A DNA stretch of 64,000 bases from Lentinus brumalis. Taxonomy: Eukaryota > Basidiomycota > Agaricomycetes > Polyporales > Polyporaceae. The DNA is taken from the NCBI GenBank assembly GCA_001792895.1, contig MARA01000003.1, forward strand, positions 558,001-622,000, read 5' to 3'. Shown here piece by piece: positions 32,356 to 42,714 of the stretch (its first letter is position 1; each line of letters begins with the position of its first letter). Made by a program: the position numbers and the translations under genes. The notes beneath the pieces are model-generated. The model made no database searches. It was not told where the DNA came from and saw only the letters and a program-made list of their open reading frames with translations.

Positions 32356-34293
32356 ATGTTGTCTGTCCTTCCTTTAACGCTTCTGTCCTTGTTTTCTGTT
32401 GCTAGTCTTGCACCTGGCTCGGTGCGCCCGTCCATTGGACCGCTTAGCTCGAAAGCTGGCCTGCTACTGCTCTTGGGCAACGCCGGAGTGACGCAAGCCG
32501 TGTCCGTCGAGAAGCGGGCGGTCCTGCAGACGAGTCAGAACGGCTCGAGTTTCATTTGGACGATCCAGGATACATATGCGGGAGAAACATTCTTCGAGTG
32601 CGTGGGCTGCGTCACAGATCGCGTAGTGGCGCTGACCAAGTCGTGCACCGCAGTACTTTCGATTTCTTCACCGGAGGTGACCCTACCCAGTACGTTGCAA
32701 AGTTACTTGTGGCGGATGCGCACACCTCATAATGTTATTGTGAATGCAGTGGCATGGTAAAGTGAGTGAAATCGTGCCAGGTTTCGAGCCAGTATCATTC
32801 TAAAGCGAACACCATCGCCATGTTCACTACAGTTACACAGACCGGGATACTGCCCTAGCCCACAACCTCACCTTCATTACTGACGATGGCAAAGTCATCA
32901 TGAAGGGGGATGACACGACATGGCTAGACTCTGGCGTGTATCGTAACAGGTTTGTGCACCGAGTTGCGGCCGTTCCCCAACGACTATGCCAGATTACTGA
33001 ACCCCATCCTCTAGTGTTCGTATATCAAGCAAGAAGCAATACAACACTGGTAAGGGTGATCGTGGTGGACGTCGGTAGACAACGCTGAATGTTCGTCTAG
33101 GGCTGTTCATCCTCGACCTGAACCATGCACCGTGGGGATGTGGTAAGGAGATCGTCGACTCGTCTCTGCATTTGCACTGAGGATCCACGGACAGGTGTCT
33201 GGCCGGCATGGTGGACACTCGGCGGAGGGCAATGGCCCTACGTAAGTCTCGATCATGTGCCATGGTGAACTCAGCTGAAGTTTTGATCTTTAGACCGGCG
33301 AGATTGATATCATTGAAGGCGTGCACGACAACGCGCACAACCAGGTGACATGGCACACGGGGCCAAGTATGTACATGCTACATCTGGCTGAAGTGTGGCC
33401 TGCTCATAACGTCCACACAGATTGCACCCTCAACCCTAACACGACATTCACTGGTACCCTAGTCGTACGTGTGTGTATCACTGTTATTGCAGTCTGATCC
33501 TGATGGCTTGCACAGGGTAACTTAGACTGTGACGGAACTGCTAACGGCAACGCGGGCTGTGGTGTCACTGAATGGAGTCGTGCGTCTTACGGTCCTATCT
33601 TCGACGCTCAGGGCGGAGGTGTGTTTGCCATGAAGTGGGATGATACAGGCATCGCAGTTTGTGCGTTCGCATCTTCGTCTTCTGCCACCTGGGAGCTTAG
33701 CAGGTCACACACAGGGTCATTCTACCGTGCAGCTGTGCCCAAGGACGTGCTCGCTGGCCAGCCTGACCCTTCCAGCTGGGGTGAGCCCGTCGCAGTGCTA
33801 GATCCGAGTGGTTGTGATCCTATCGCCAACTTCGTGAATCATTCCATTGTCTTCGGTGAGTACAGTTTGGCTCCCGTTCATATCCGCACTATCGGCTAAC
33901 CGGACATTGCACAAGATATCACCTTCTGCGGTGAGGCAAAGTCAAAAGGTTCCGGTCAGGCGTCCACTGATACGATTTAATGTGGTGTACAGGTGATTGG
34001 GCGGGAAACTCGTACGCCACTTCGGGTTGCCCAGGGACGTGCACGGATCGCCTGATGGATCCAAGCAACTTCGTGGTGAGTCCTACCTGTGTCATGCCTC
34101 TGGATCATGCGCCTGATAAGTATCCCGTGCGCAGAACGCGTCCTGGAACATCAACAACCTCAAGGTGTATCGGAAGCAAACCCTTACAGGTCTTGCCACC
34201 GGTAGCGCACGCAGCGACTACGGATCGCCCACGCTCCGCCAGGTGTTCGGCCTTGGTCTGACCATTCCCATCCTTGCGTTGTTCGTTCTATAG
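32356..34293 (+). CDS. glycoside hydrolase family 16 (endo-beta-glucanase type), secreted
   Basis: Fourteen exons join to 396 residues (32356-32597, 32654-32689, 32750-32761, 32833-32949, 33015-33049, 33101-33142, 33195-33241, 33294-33366, 33421-33464, 33516-33660, 33715-33855, 33916-33930, 33993-34075, 34135-34293). Two exons are tiny (12 and 15 nt). An N-terminal hydrophobic segment is the signal peptide. GH16 landmarks follow: FFDTFDFFTGGDPT, GLFILDLNHAPWGCGVWPAWW, the catalytic ExDxxE in GEIDIIEG at residues about 185-195, NQVTWHTGPNC, SYGPIFDAQGGGVFAM and CGDWAGNSY. The protein ends in a hydrophobic tail (LTIPILALFVL) after a Ser/Asp site, so a GPI anchor is possible. It should cleave beta-1,3(4)-glucans, for nutrition or wall remodelling. 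Confidence 0.92.
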
Positions 34294-34571
34294 GGTAGAT
34301 GCTGCGCATATTGTCCCCATGACTTTCAGGTTCCGTGACTTATCTCTCGACCGACACATGCCTCTGCGTACACGCAGTGCGTATCAGCTTATGAACCTAC
34401 AGTAACGATCCTGCTCGACGTCGAGATGTACTATCACGGACTCTCTTACGAATAGATGTTGTACAATAACGGTTTATATCAACGGATTTGCTGGTCAAGA
34501 GGAGTATATCAAGATGGTGAATCTGACCACCGCACAGGTGCAGTCTACACGACGTCCCGATATTATTTCTT

Positions 34572-36025
34572 CTAGAGTTTTAACTTCCATACCTTCTTCT
34601 CCATGTCCTCTTCTCCATCCGCGTTCCAGTCAATTGGCTCCCCGAACGTAGCACGCATAGGCGTGACACTAACCCAGCCCTTCCTGATCGCCCAGCCGTC
34701 CGTGCCAATAGGCACGCTCGAGGCAGCAGGGTTGATCAAATCCGACATGTCCGGTCCGAACTTGAACACCAGGCCTCCAACGCCCTTCGGCGACACCTGG
34801 TCCAAAATCCCAGTTCGCGTACCCTGTGGATCCTCGCTCGGCGAGTCCGGGCCCGCCGCCGAGATCGACTTCTGCGCAGCGGGGTCGCGCTCGCGGTGCA
34901 CCTTGAACAGGCGGCCGTACGAGTTGCGCCAGATGCGCGTCCAGCAGATCGTGAGGCCCTCCTGGCTCAGGAGGCCCTCGATCATCGGGATGTTCACGTT
35001 GTAGAGGTCGACTTCGCCTTGCCGCAGTCCGCCGTCGTCGAGACCCCAGTTGTCCCAGAGGTGCGAGATGATGCGGGCCCCGAGGCGGTGGGCGGGCTCG
35101 TAGAACGTCTCGGGGGTGGGGTGGATGACGGTGCCATACGAGAGTGCGACTGAGCGCACTTTAGAGAGTGCGGAGGAGAGCGCTGCGCCGATCGTTCCCG
35201 AGGACAGAGCGAATGCAGCTATACGGACGAAAGGCATTGGTCCTCTGGCTTAGGGCAGAGGGTAGGTCTATAGACTGACCTGAACTGTTGCGGCCAAGAT
35301 TGGGTCCGGATATCTGCAACAAGAGGCTGGTGAGATGGTGATGCAACGTGAGTTACGAGGTGCACGAACGAACCAGCAAGTCTATCTCTCCATGGTATAG
35401 ATTGTGGAGGCCGATGTTCGCGCAAGTGGCTGGTGTCTAGTACCCTCCATGTCAGTCCCCCAGGGAGGTTCAGTAGCGGCAGCACCCACCCCATCCAGCA
35501 ATACCCACTCTGCGATCTCACCGTCCTTCAGAGGTCGCGAAGTCTCGGAGACCTCCCCCTGCCCATCTTCTGTGGTGTGAGCAACCAAAGTGAGCAGACT
35601 GGCAATCAAACGTACCGGGATCCCTGGGGTAATAGTATCTGCCATTGACAATCTCTTTGATATGGTACGCCTTGCCTGCACCAAGCCCCGCCGAATCAGG
35701 CTCAACCGCTCCCGACTCCCCAGAAGTACCAAGTTGTGTGACATACCGATCCATGACTTCTGCGAGCTGGGAATGACGACCTTTACATCCCAACCTGGAC
35801 GTTAACGTTCAGTATTCGGACTCACTTCCAGTTGGAGGAAGAGAGCTACCCAGGTCGTTGGTGAGGTGCCGATACAAGCCGTAGATGTACGGAGACTCTT
35901 CGCCAGGAGGACCGTCGTCGTTCTATCCCGATGGGCTTAGCTTATCGTTCTTTGTCACATAGACGAAGAGAACGGATTGTACTTGCAGTCAAGAGCACCC
36001 TAGGTTTCCGGCCAAGTGTGGACAT
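34572..36025 (-). CDS. SurE-type 5'/3'-nucleotidase (acid phosphatase)
   Basis: Eight exons (35987-36025, 35850-35922, 35747-35794, 35616-35675, 35490-35569, 35374-35436, 35280-35313, 34572-35218) give 347 residues. It starts MSTLGRKPRVLLTNDDGPPG: the NDDGP motif holds the metal-binding aspartates of SurE. WDVKVVIPSSQKSWIGKAYH, TPATCANIGLHNLY and SGPNLGRNSSAAFALSSGT follow, with the conserved asparagine in the last. The C-terminal half keeps VDLYNVNIPM and TRIWRNSYGRLFK. SurE proteins hydrolyse nucleoside monophosphates; fungal members also occur fused to a tubulin-tyrosine-ligase-like domain, absent here. The first intron (35923-35986) starts GCAAGT, so it is a GC-AG intron. Confidence 0.9.
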
Positions 36026-36448
36026 GACGATCGGAGGACAACTTCCGACAAACGCGCAGCTCCAGTCGAGCACACCCGGCCCGGAAACCCGTGGCTCAAG
36101 CAGCGAACACGACAATCAGGCCATATTTCTGTGTGCGTGCAAACCAAAATGATGCCGCATGCTATAGAGAGGGATACATGTACAGGCGTACAGCTAAGAC
36201 ATTGATGTTCTCCAGAGGCGCACCCCATAGACTCGTCCTGGGTAAGCGAGTCCTGATGTAGTACCTCGGGAGGCACCGAGTATCGCAACCCCGAGGGCTG
36301 GCATCGTCGTGAGTCGACGAGGTATCTTGGTGATACCAGCTAGGCGTTGCCTGCTATATCTCCCTGACGGAAGAGCCGGTACTGCTTAGCACCGTGTCAA
36401 TGATCCAGATCCGTTCTTCGCTTCCTGCCCCGTTCATTGTCCCAATTC
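36026..36448. other. intergenic: SurE promoter and MYG1 3' end
   Basis: 423 bp between two minus-strand genes; no feature recognised. Confidence 0.4.
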
Positions 36449-37927
36449 TCACATGTCAAGGGCGAGATTCGCCAAGCGCAAGGCGCCGTCCTTGGTTTTG
36501 TTGCCTGTAGTGAGGTTTGAGTAAAGCCACATCTTACACAAGAGATGCATGAAGACTCACCGCCGATGAAGCCGCTGGCGTGGACGAAGATGCAGCCCTC
36601 GACACCAGAAAGCTTCGACAGCTCGTCGTCCCGAACTCCGCGCCATTGCTCCGGAAGTGCCTTCCTGCTCTCAAAGCTCTCAGGCGCGACCGGGACAGCC
36701 TGGATGCGCCAGTTGCCCCCCGTCTCGTCAGGGTAGAGGACATAGAGCGGCTTCTCCGCCTCGGGGATCCCCAGGGACGCCTCAAGCTCGAACAAATGCT
36801 CCTGCAGCAACGCTCGTCAGTGACTGAAGATGCAGAGAGAGGTGAGATATATGATACCTTCCAAGGGGCGAACTGCTCGAACAGGAGGATTCTTCCCTGC
36901 TGGTCCACCCGCTTGCGCTTCTCGAGGGCATCGACGACCAAGTCGCGCGCCGGAAGCCACGCCTTGGCGTAGTAGTCGAGCCGATCCAAGAACTCCGTTC
37001 CCACCATGGTAGAGGCCTGGAGGAACTTTGCCTGAACGAACCTATTGTCAACTTGACATGATCGACATGAACTCCGGCGTGGTACGCACGTCGACGGTCT
37101 GCGCATCGGCCGGCTCGTTCCACGCAGGGTTGAAGTACCCCACACGGGCAGACACGTCGGTCCTGATACGGTACTTGGGCTGCAGGTCGGTGGGGTACTG
37201 ACTGATGCCGTTGTCAATGGCGTCGATGGCCTCAATAAACTCTCTGTAGAGCTTCAGCCACAGAGTCTCGATCTTGGGGTCGTCTTGACGGGTCTGGAGG
37301 CGGTTGGCGATGATCTCTTTTCCAAAGTGCCTATCATGGTGTGTACATTGGGAAAGGTAGATGGACAAAGTGGTAGGACAACTCACTTGTAGACCAGTCC
37401 CGCAGAAGACAGCTTGGTCTCGAAGCCGTGCCCGAAGATCTCGCTGAAACCGCGCTGGTGGTGGTCGAACCGCTGGGTTGTCTCGTCATATTTGCCACCA
37501 ACATCAACCACTATGTCGCAGGTGTCGAGGATGGCGGGATCTCGGGTGCGCTTGAGGCCTGACAGACGCAGTTCAGTGAAGGAGTTCTGTTGAGATGCGG
37601 GTGGATGACTGTGTACCTGCTTCTGCGTAGGCCGTGGTCCTCTTGAGGAGGAAGACAGCAAGAGCTTCATCGCAATGGAAGGTACCATTGTGAGTACCGA
37701 TAACCTGTGCGTAGCTTGTGATTGAGATGAGTCGAGAAGGAGAAGGAACTCATGGTATGGACCTTCGAGCTCGAGTCCATTCTTTGCTTTTTGGCTGGGT
37801 GCTCCTCAGATGTGGACATGAGACTCCGTCGAGATATCGCGAAGGAAGTTCTGAAACGACAAGCAGACACAGAGACAGTCGAGGGACGAGACAACCGTGA
37901 AAGTCGATAGAGGGAAGGTCTGTACAT
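36449..37927 (-). CDS. MYG1: MYG1-family exonuclease
   Basis: Seven exons (37763-37927, 37617-37704, 37387-37558, 37090-37330, 36858-37031, 36561-36801, 36449-36504) give 378 residues. Family motifs are IGTHNGTFHCDEALAVFLL, CDIVVDVGGKYDE, RFDHHQRGFSE (the DHH), KLSSAGLVYKHFGKEII, EAIDAIDNGISQYP, RLDYYAKAWLPAR and a C-terminal GCIFVHASGFIGG. MYG1 is a metal-dependent 3'-5' RNA exonuclease that works in both nucleus and mitochondria. The first 36 residues are Arg/Ser-rich without acids, as in a mitochondrial presequence, and a second ATG at 37819 gives a form starting MSTSEEHPAKKQR with a basic nuclear-import-like patch. The first donor (GTCCAT) is weak. Confidence 0.9.
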
Positions 37928-38236
37928 CGATCGCAGACAAGTTTTCCGACTCTCACGGGGTCTTCGAGCCTGTCACCGGCAGGCAATTGCGAATTCTCTC
38001 CGATCGAGATTCAAAGTCTACGAGGGCCATACTTACAGTAATACGCGATGCATGCCTTCACTTCACGCAAAAGAACGAAAGGAGATCTAGAAAGGAGAGC
38101 AGGTGCACGCACATGCTACAGTCCAATTACGCACATATGATAGTAGTGTCCGTGAGTGTCATACAAGGTGTCCATGCAGATGCCAATGCGAGATGAGATG
38201 CGTCCAATCGTCAAACCAAACCAACCCATGCTCCCT
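37928..38236. other. intergenic spacer
   Basis: 309 bp between the MYG1 start and the stop of the Ser/Thr-rich gene, both minus strand. Nothing recognised. Confidence 0.4.
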
Positions 38237-38865
38237 CTACATCAACACCAGCGCCGCGCCGGCCACTACGCCAGTGAACGCTACGAGGGCCAGATTCGCG
38301 TGCTGAGCCAGTGCGGCGGCGGTGTAGCTGTCGTCCGGGCCAAAAACACCACCTGCGGCCGACGCTCCTGGACTTGGTGCACCTCCGGCAATGGATGCTC
38401 CGCCGTCTATGCTGACGGGCGCGGTCGTCGGGGGAGGAAGAGAAGAGGTTGATGTGTTCGTTGGGGCACCAGTGGGCCCTCCGCTTGTCCCATTGTTAGC
38501 GGGCGCAATGGTGCTCGTGATGAGCTGGGTCGAGGTGACGGTGGATAGTACACGGTTGGTGCCGAGGACAACGGTGGTGAATACGGAGGTGATGACCGTG
38601 ATGGACGGGGTTGCAGAAGCGGTACTGTTTCCACCGGCCGATGTCTGGCTGCCCGAGGCGGACCCTGTCTGGCTGGCCTGGGCACCACTTCCCGAGCTGG
38701 TCTGCGCAGGGGAGCCCGTGCTTCCGCTGGCAGCTCCCGTGGAGGACTAATCAAGGGAGACAGAGCGGGGTTAAAGGATGGATGGGAGCCTTGGACGGGC
38801 ATACGCACCTGGGCCACGGCAAGCAGAGGGAGAAGGAGACAGGAGAGGATGTATGTGCAGCGCAT
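38237..38865 (-). CDS. Ser/Thr/Ala-rich GPI-anchored-type surface protein
   Basis: Two exons (38809-38865 and 38237-38746) give 188 residues. Exon 1 is a signal peptide (CTYILSCLLLPLLAVAQ). The mature part is almost all Ser, Thr, Gly, Ala and Pro, with short central segments (SITVITSVFTTVVLGTN) and likely N-glycosylation sites (GNST, NNGT, PTNTST). The C-terminus is a hydrophobic tail (NLALVAFTGVVAGAALVLM) directly before the stop, preceded by small residues, as for GPI attachment. No catalytic domain. Probably a heavily O-mannosylated wall protein. It is divergent from the gene at 39142. Confidence 0.75.
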
Positions 38866-39141
38866 GAGGTCGTGGGGGTGGTCGGGTACGGGAGAAGGAG
38901 AAGGAGCGAAGCTAGGCAGGCTGAGGCTCTGAGGACAACGCGTTGCTCTGGACAGTCGAGGCGGTCTGCACTGGGCCACTGGCAGGCTGAGCGAGCGACC
39001 ACTGGCGTCTGCTGGCGGCTGTCTCCGGGCGTCCGGCGTCTGCTGATGGCCCACGGCGCGGACGGAACGACCCCGCATTCCGGGGTATTTCCTCTCGACT
39101 TCACGGGGCTCCAGTACGTCGCTGCTCTTCTCTCTTTCACC

Positions 39142-40566
39142 ATGTCGCCCTCACCCCTTTCGCCTAACGTCGTGCACGTTCTGCTGCAGTACATCTCGCC
39201 CCCGTCGCAGCTCACGCACGCAATTCCACCGCACCTGCTGTCCAAGCCTTTGCTGCAGCGCCATCACTTTCTCCATCTTACCCCAGAGCAGCCAGACGAG
39301 TATCTGTGCTGGCCTTCATCTCCGGAGAAGAAGGCCCATGTCATTGAGCTTCTCGAATCTCGCCCGCGGCCGATAGATGACGATCAACCTACCGTCTTCC
39401 CCGTGCAGTATTCATTCGACGGCGAAGACTTCTTCGCGCATGTGGACCTCTCCTCGGGTCACAACAGCGGTCCCAGGGTCCTCCTGCAGTGGGACGACGA
39501 TGTTGGAGAGTGGAGGTACCACAACACGGATTTGATGCCCTTCCCACCCGGATGTCGAGCGGAACTTGAAGACGTGCTCGTGCCCCCAGCTGCTCCCAAT
39601 CCTGTCTCCTTGCACTCAATTGCTACCCCATCATATCACAGCTTTGATGTCGACAGCCTCCAGGACGACAGTGACGACGACGATTACTGGAACGCGTACG
39701 GCGCGAGCGACATCGGCGACAGCCACTACGGAGAGGGAGCCCCCGCTTCCGCGAAGGATACTGCTGCTTCGTCCGAGGACGCCTATTGGGCACAGTATGC
39801 CTCTGTGCAAGGTCAGTCATCCCGCAGTTCCATATTAGAGTATACACCCACCGTCATTGGTGCGCGGTCCCTGTCGCGGCCATACGTCAACCTTGTGAGC
39901 ACCAGATCTCACGCGCTCTTTCCAGGAACCGCGGATTCGACAATACCCTCGCCAATGCCCCAAGGCCGCCGGAAACCGCTTCCGCCGGTACATACGGAGA
40001 GCGAGAAAGCGCAGGAGTCACCTGTACCGCTTCCTGTTCCGGTGCGCGTCCCGTCGGAGGATACGTATGCTGAACCGCTTCCCATACCACCGTCGATCAT
40101 GCCCCGACCCCGAAGCAACTCGAGGTGGGACCCGGCATCCCCGACACACTTGGCGCACCTCCTCTCCACGATTTCACCCCGCGAAAGCCCAGCGGAGAGC
40201 CCGGCGCCTGGCGGGTCGTTCGACGTGGACGAGGATTCGAGCTCGCCTACCATTGGCGGCAGTGACGACTCGGACCTGTCGTCTTCGCCTGCCCTTGGAT
40301 TGCAGGGAACAGGTATCGTTGCGGGACCGGTCGATACCAACGAGACGGGTTACCGTGCCTCTGTGCTGTCGTCATTGCATGTCACCGTCGGTGTACAGCC
40401 CGCAGTCGTGAGCGAGGAAGAGGAGGATCTCCGGGCTGCGCTGGAAGGGGTGTGGAAGTTGTGGAAGAAGACAAGGAGGAGAGCCGCTGACCATGCCTCT
40501 TCCGGAGATAGGGAGGCCAGAGAAGTATTCTTGCGGACAGCTTTGCTCGTGGCGGACATGGCGTAA
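39142..40566 (+). CDS. conserved acidic protein of unknown function
   Basis: Open from ATG 39142 to TAA 40566. A GTCAGT...CCAG intron at 39812-39925 (114 nt, divisible by three) is likely and gives 436 residues; if retained, 474. The N-terminal 120 residues look folded (VVHVLLQYISPPSQLTHAIP, PVQYSFDGEDFFAHVDL, VLLQWDDDVGEWRYHNT). The middle is acidic and carries two similar motifs, DDDDYWNAYGASD and SSEDAYWAQYASV. A Ser/Pro-rich region follows, and a helical C-terminus (EEEEDLRAALEGVWKLWKKT). I do not recognise the family; the conserved YWxxY pair could be a short binding motif. The open frame continues upstream of the ATG into the divergent promoter, which I consider non-coding. Confidence 0.7.
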   Translation: MSPSPLSPNVVHVLLQYISPPSQLTHAIPPHLLSKPLLQRHHFLHLTPEQPDEYLCWPSSPEKKAHVIELLESRPRPIDDDQPTVFPVQYSFDGEDFFAHVDLSSGHNSGPRVLLQWDDDVGEWRYHNTDLMPFPPGCRAELEDVLVPPAAPNPVSLHSIATPSYHSFDVDSLQDDSDDDDYWNAYGASDIGDSHYGEGAPASAKDTAASSEDAYWAQYASVQGQSSRSSILEYTPTVIGARSLSRPYVNLVSTRSHALFPGTADSTIPSPMPQGRRKPLPPVHTESEKAQESPVPLPVPVRVPSEDTYAEPLPIPPSIMPRPRSNSRWDPASPTHLAHLLSTISPRESPAESPAPGGSFDVDEDSSSPTIGGSDDSDLSSSPALGLQGTGIVAGPVDTNETGYRASVLSSLHVTVGVQPAVVSEEEEDLRAALEGVWKLWKKTRRRAADHASSGDREAREVFLRTALLVADMA

Positions 40567-40927
40567 ATGGCACGTTGGCGAAGCGGACATAGGCTGGGTG
40601 TAATGCGCACAGGAGGTCACCGCACATAGGCACTGTATTATAGGAAGTTTGATTTTGGCACGCGGTTGTATGCATTCTCGAGAGTCACCCGCAATATATA
40701 CAATGACATGCATTTTGGCAGCACGGAGGAACCTCTAACTGGTTAGCAGAGGAACCTGTGGTTACTGGTACTTCGAAGGCGGAGGGGGTCAGAAGAGTGC
40801 TATAGAGAACATGTGCGTACGTACTAGTACACCGACAATGATGAGCATGGACATATGAGCGCAGCTCTCGAAGTGCCTGATCGTCAGACGTATATATGAA
40901 GACGATCTCCAGGTGTGCAGCGATGCA
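40567..40927. other. convergent 3' intergenic region
   Basis: 361 bp between two stop codons on opposite strands; no feature recognised. Confidence 0.4.
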
Positions 40928-42412
40928 TCAATCGTCTAAAATTCCTGGTCGACGGTTGGCGTCACGGCCGCAATGAGAATAGCACGGGATGAATGTATGC
41001 TTATAAGTAACTCACCCTCACTGATAAGCTTCTTGCAATACGCGAGATCTTCTTGATGCGTCTCAGCAAGTAGGCGTAGGTCGTTCATCAGATCCTCTAC
41101 CAAACACGTCTCGACGTCTTCAGGCAACGCGGGCAAGTGTCGAGGTAAATGTGACTCGTCGGAGCAGCTACTCGTCCAAAGGCGCATCGAGCGTTGTGCG
41201 TTGACAGCTAGGAGAAGCTTGTAACATGCAAAGCACATGGTGTCCGTGGAGGTAGCGATATATGGGTAGACCCAGATGTTGTTCTCTGCGATGTGTTGCA
41301 GAAGGACGGCTTCTCCGTGGTGAGCGTCCCGAGCGGCGAAGTGAGAGCGAGCGCGTTCCGACACCTCGAAAGCATCGGCGAGAACTTCACACCATGCAGG
41401 TGAGGTTGCTGGAACTTGCAGGAGCTCCGCAAACCAGCCCTGGACTTCTTCCGGAGAAGGAGAAGGAGGGCAGACGGAGATGGCGCCAGGGCCACCGAGC
41501 ACAGTCACATCCCAACTCGTTATAGGGCACAGTGACTGAACCTCCACCAGGTCGCGAATGACTGCGTCGAGGTCCTTGACCGCGAGCGACAGCGCGATCA
41601 GGCTCTTCAGATCATACATGAGAACACGCGTGACTGCCCAGGTCTTGAATGTGAGGAAGATGAGCTCGACGTTGAGAAGACGTACCGGCATAAGTGTCTA
41701 CTTTGTCAACGAAGTCCGCGAAGTGCTCGTCATGCACGTACGTCGCCAGAATTATACTGTGGCGGAAGATCTTTTCGAACTGGTCCTTACCACCATCACC
41801 GGGAAGCGTCTGTTTCACGGTGTCGACCAAACCTTGCAGGCCGGCGATGAGCAACTCCCGCATGCGGCGATGCCTGGCAGATAAAGCCCTGTCGTCCAGG
41901 GCCCCGTCGATGAGAGACAGGGCATGCTGCCCTCTTTCGATGATGAGGGGCCGACTCGTCGTGTAGGCACGCCGATATATTGCCTCGACCAACTCGGGGT
42001 CGACTGATTCATCTCCGATCGCAGGAGGCCTGGACGAGTACTTCTTGTAAAGCTTCTCGACGGTCTGCACGAGTAGCTTGCTCCAGTCTTCGAAATCCGA
42101 AGTCGCAGCGCGAGGTAGCGCGACATATAGGGAGATGCTCTTGGTGAGCGCGGGGATTCCCCGGAGACAGACTCCCACAGAATCACCGCAAGAGGAGCTG
42201 TGAGTGTAGATGACCGCGAAGGCGTCCGACAGCCGTTCCTCGCAAGAACGTGAGGGCTCGTATAAGGGGCCGTCGTCGCTGAGAGGGAGTTTGCGTGGGG
42301 ACTGGCTGATCCAACGAATGCCGTTGGGAAGTGTGTTGGGAGCGTAGCCGGGGACAAGGACGTTTAGGACAGAGAGTAGTTTGTCGACAGTGTTCCACCG
42401 AAACCGCGACAT
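40928..42412 (-). CDS. OTT_1508-like nucleic-acid deaminase family protein
   Basis: Exons 41686-42412, 41016-41633 and 40928-40944 give 453 residues; without the last intron the protein ends at 40936. The N-terminal half is helical and unrecognised (FEDWSKLLVQTVEKLYKKY, RMRELLIAGLQGLVDTV). The C-terminal third has RDAHHGEAVLLQHI, then WVYPYIATSTDTMCFACYKLLLAV. An H-x-E motif followed about 25 residues later by C-x-x-C is the zinc site of the cytidine-deaminase fold, and YIxxS..xCxxCY is the arrangement of the fungal OTT_1508-like deaminases. The first motif is HGE rather than the usual HAE. Frame stays open upstream of the ATG to about 42550, so the true start may lie in an extra exon. Confidence 0.6.
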
Positions 42413-42714
42413 GACGGCAGAGAGCGGGAGTTCAGAGAGCCTATCCGGTGGTGGTGCGACTTGAGCTTCATTCTGCGTTGACTCGTACAGTATGTAGTCT
42501 CCTGAGTTCTGGGCACGATCAGCTTGCCGACGTAAGTACGCGAGCTAAATGGGCGCCTAGATCCAAGGACCCGATTTCTATTGTGGGGAGGTGCATGGGC
42601 CACTGCGGTAGGTCTGCCCTGGTCTGCCCTATAAACCCTGACTCGTACTGGGGCTCATGCAAATCCCCCACAGACTAACTGTACAGCACATCACTAGACT
42701 AAAGTCTAAAGGCT
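42413..42714. promoter_or_regulatory. divergent promoter region
   Basis: 302 bp between the deaminase-like gene and the CCCH gene. Contains a direct repeat GGTCTGCCCTGGTCTGCCCTATAAA at about 42609-42634, the second copy running into a TATAAA that probably serves the plus-strand gene (start 42715). Part may be coding for an upstream exon of the deaminase gene. Confidence 0.45.

Noticed and set aside
38611..39141. In-frame extension of the 39142 gene upstream, giving a 651-residue open frame
   Set aside because: It overlaps the divergent gene's signal-peptide exon and promoter and its content is not protein-like before ATG 39142.
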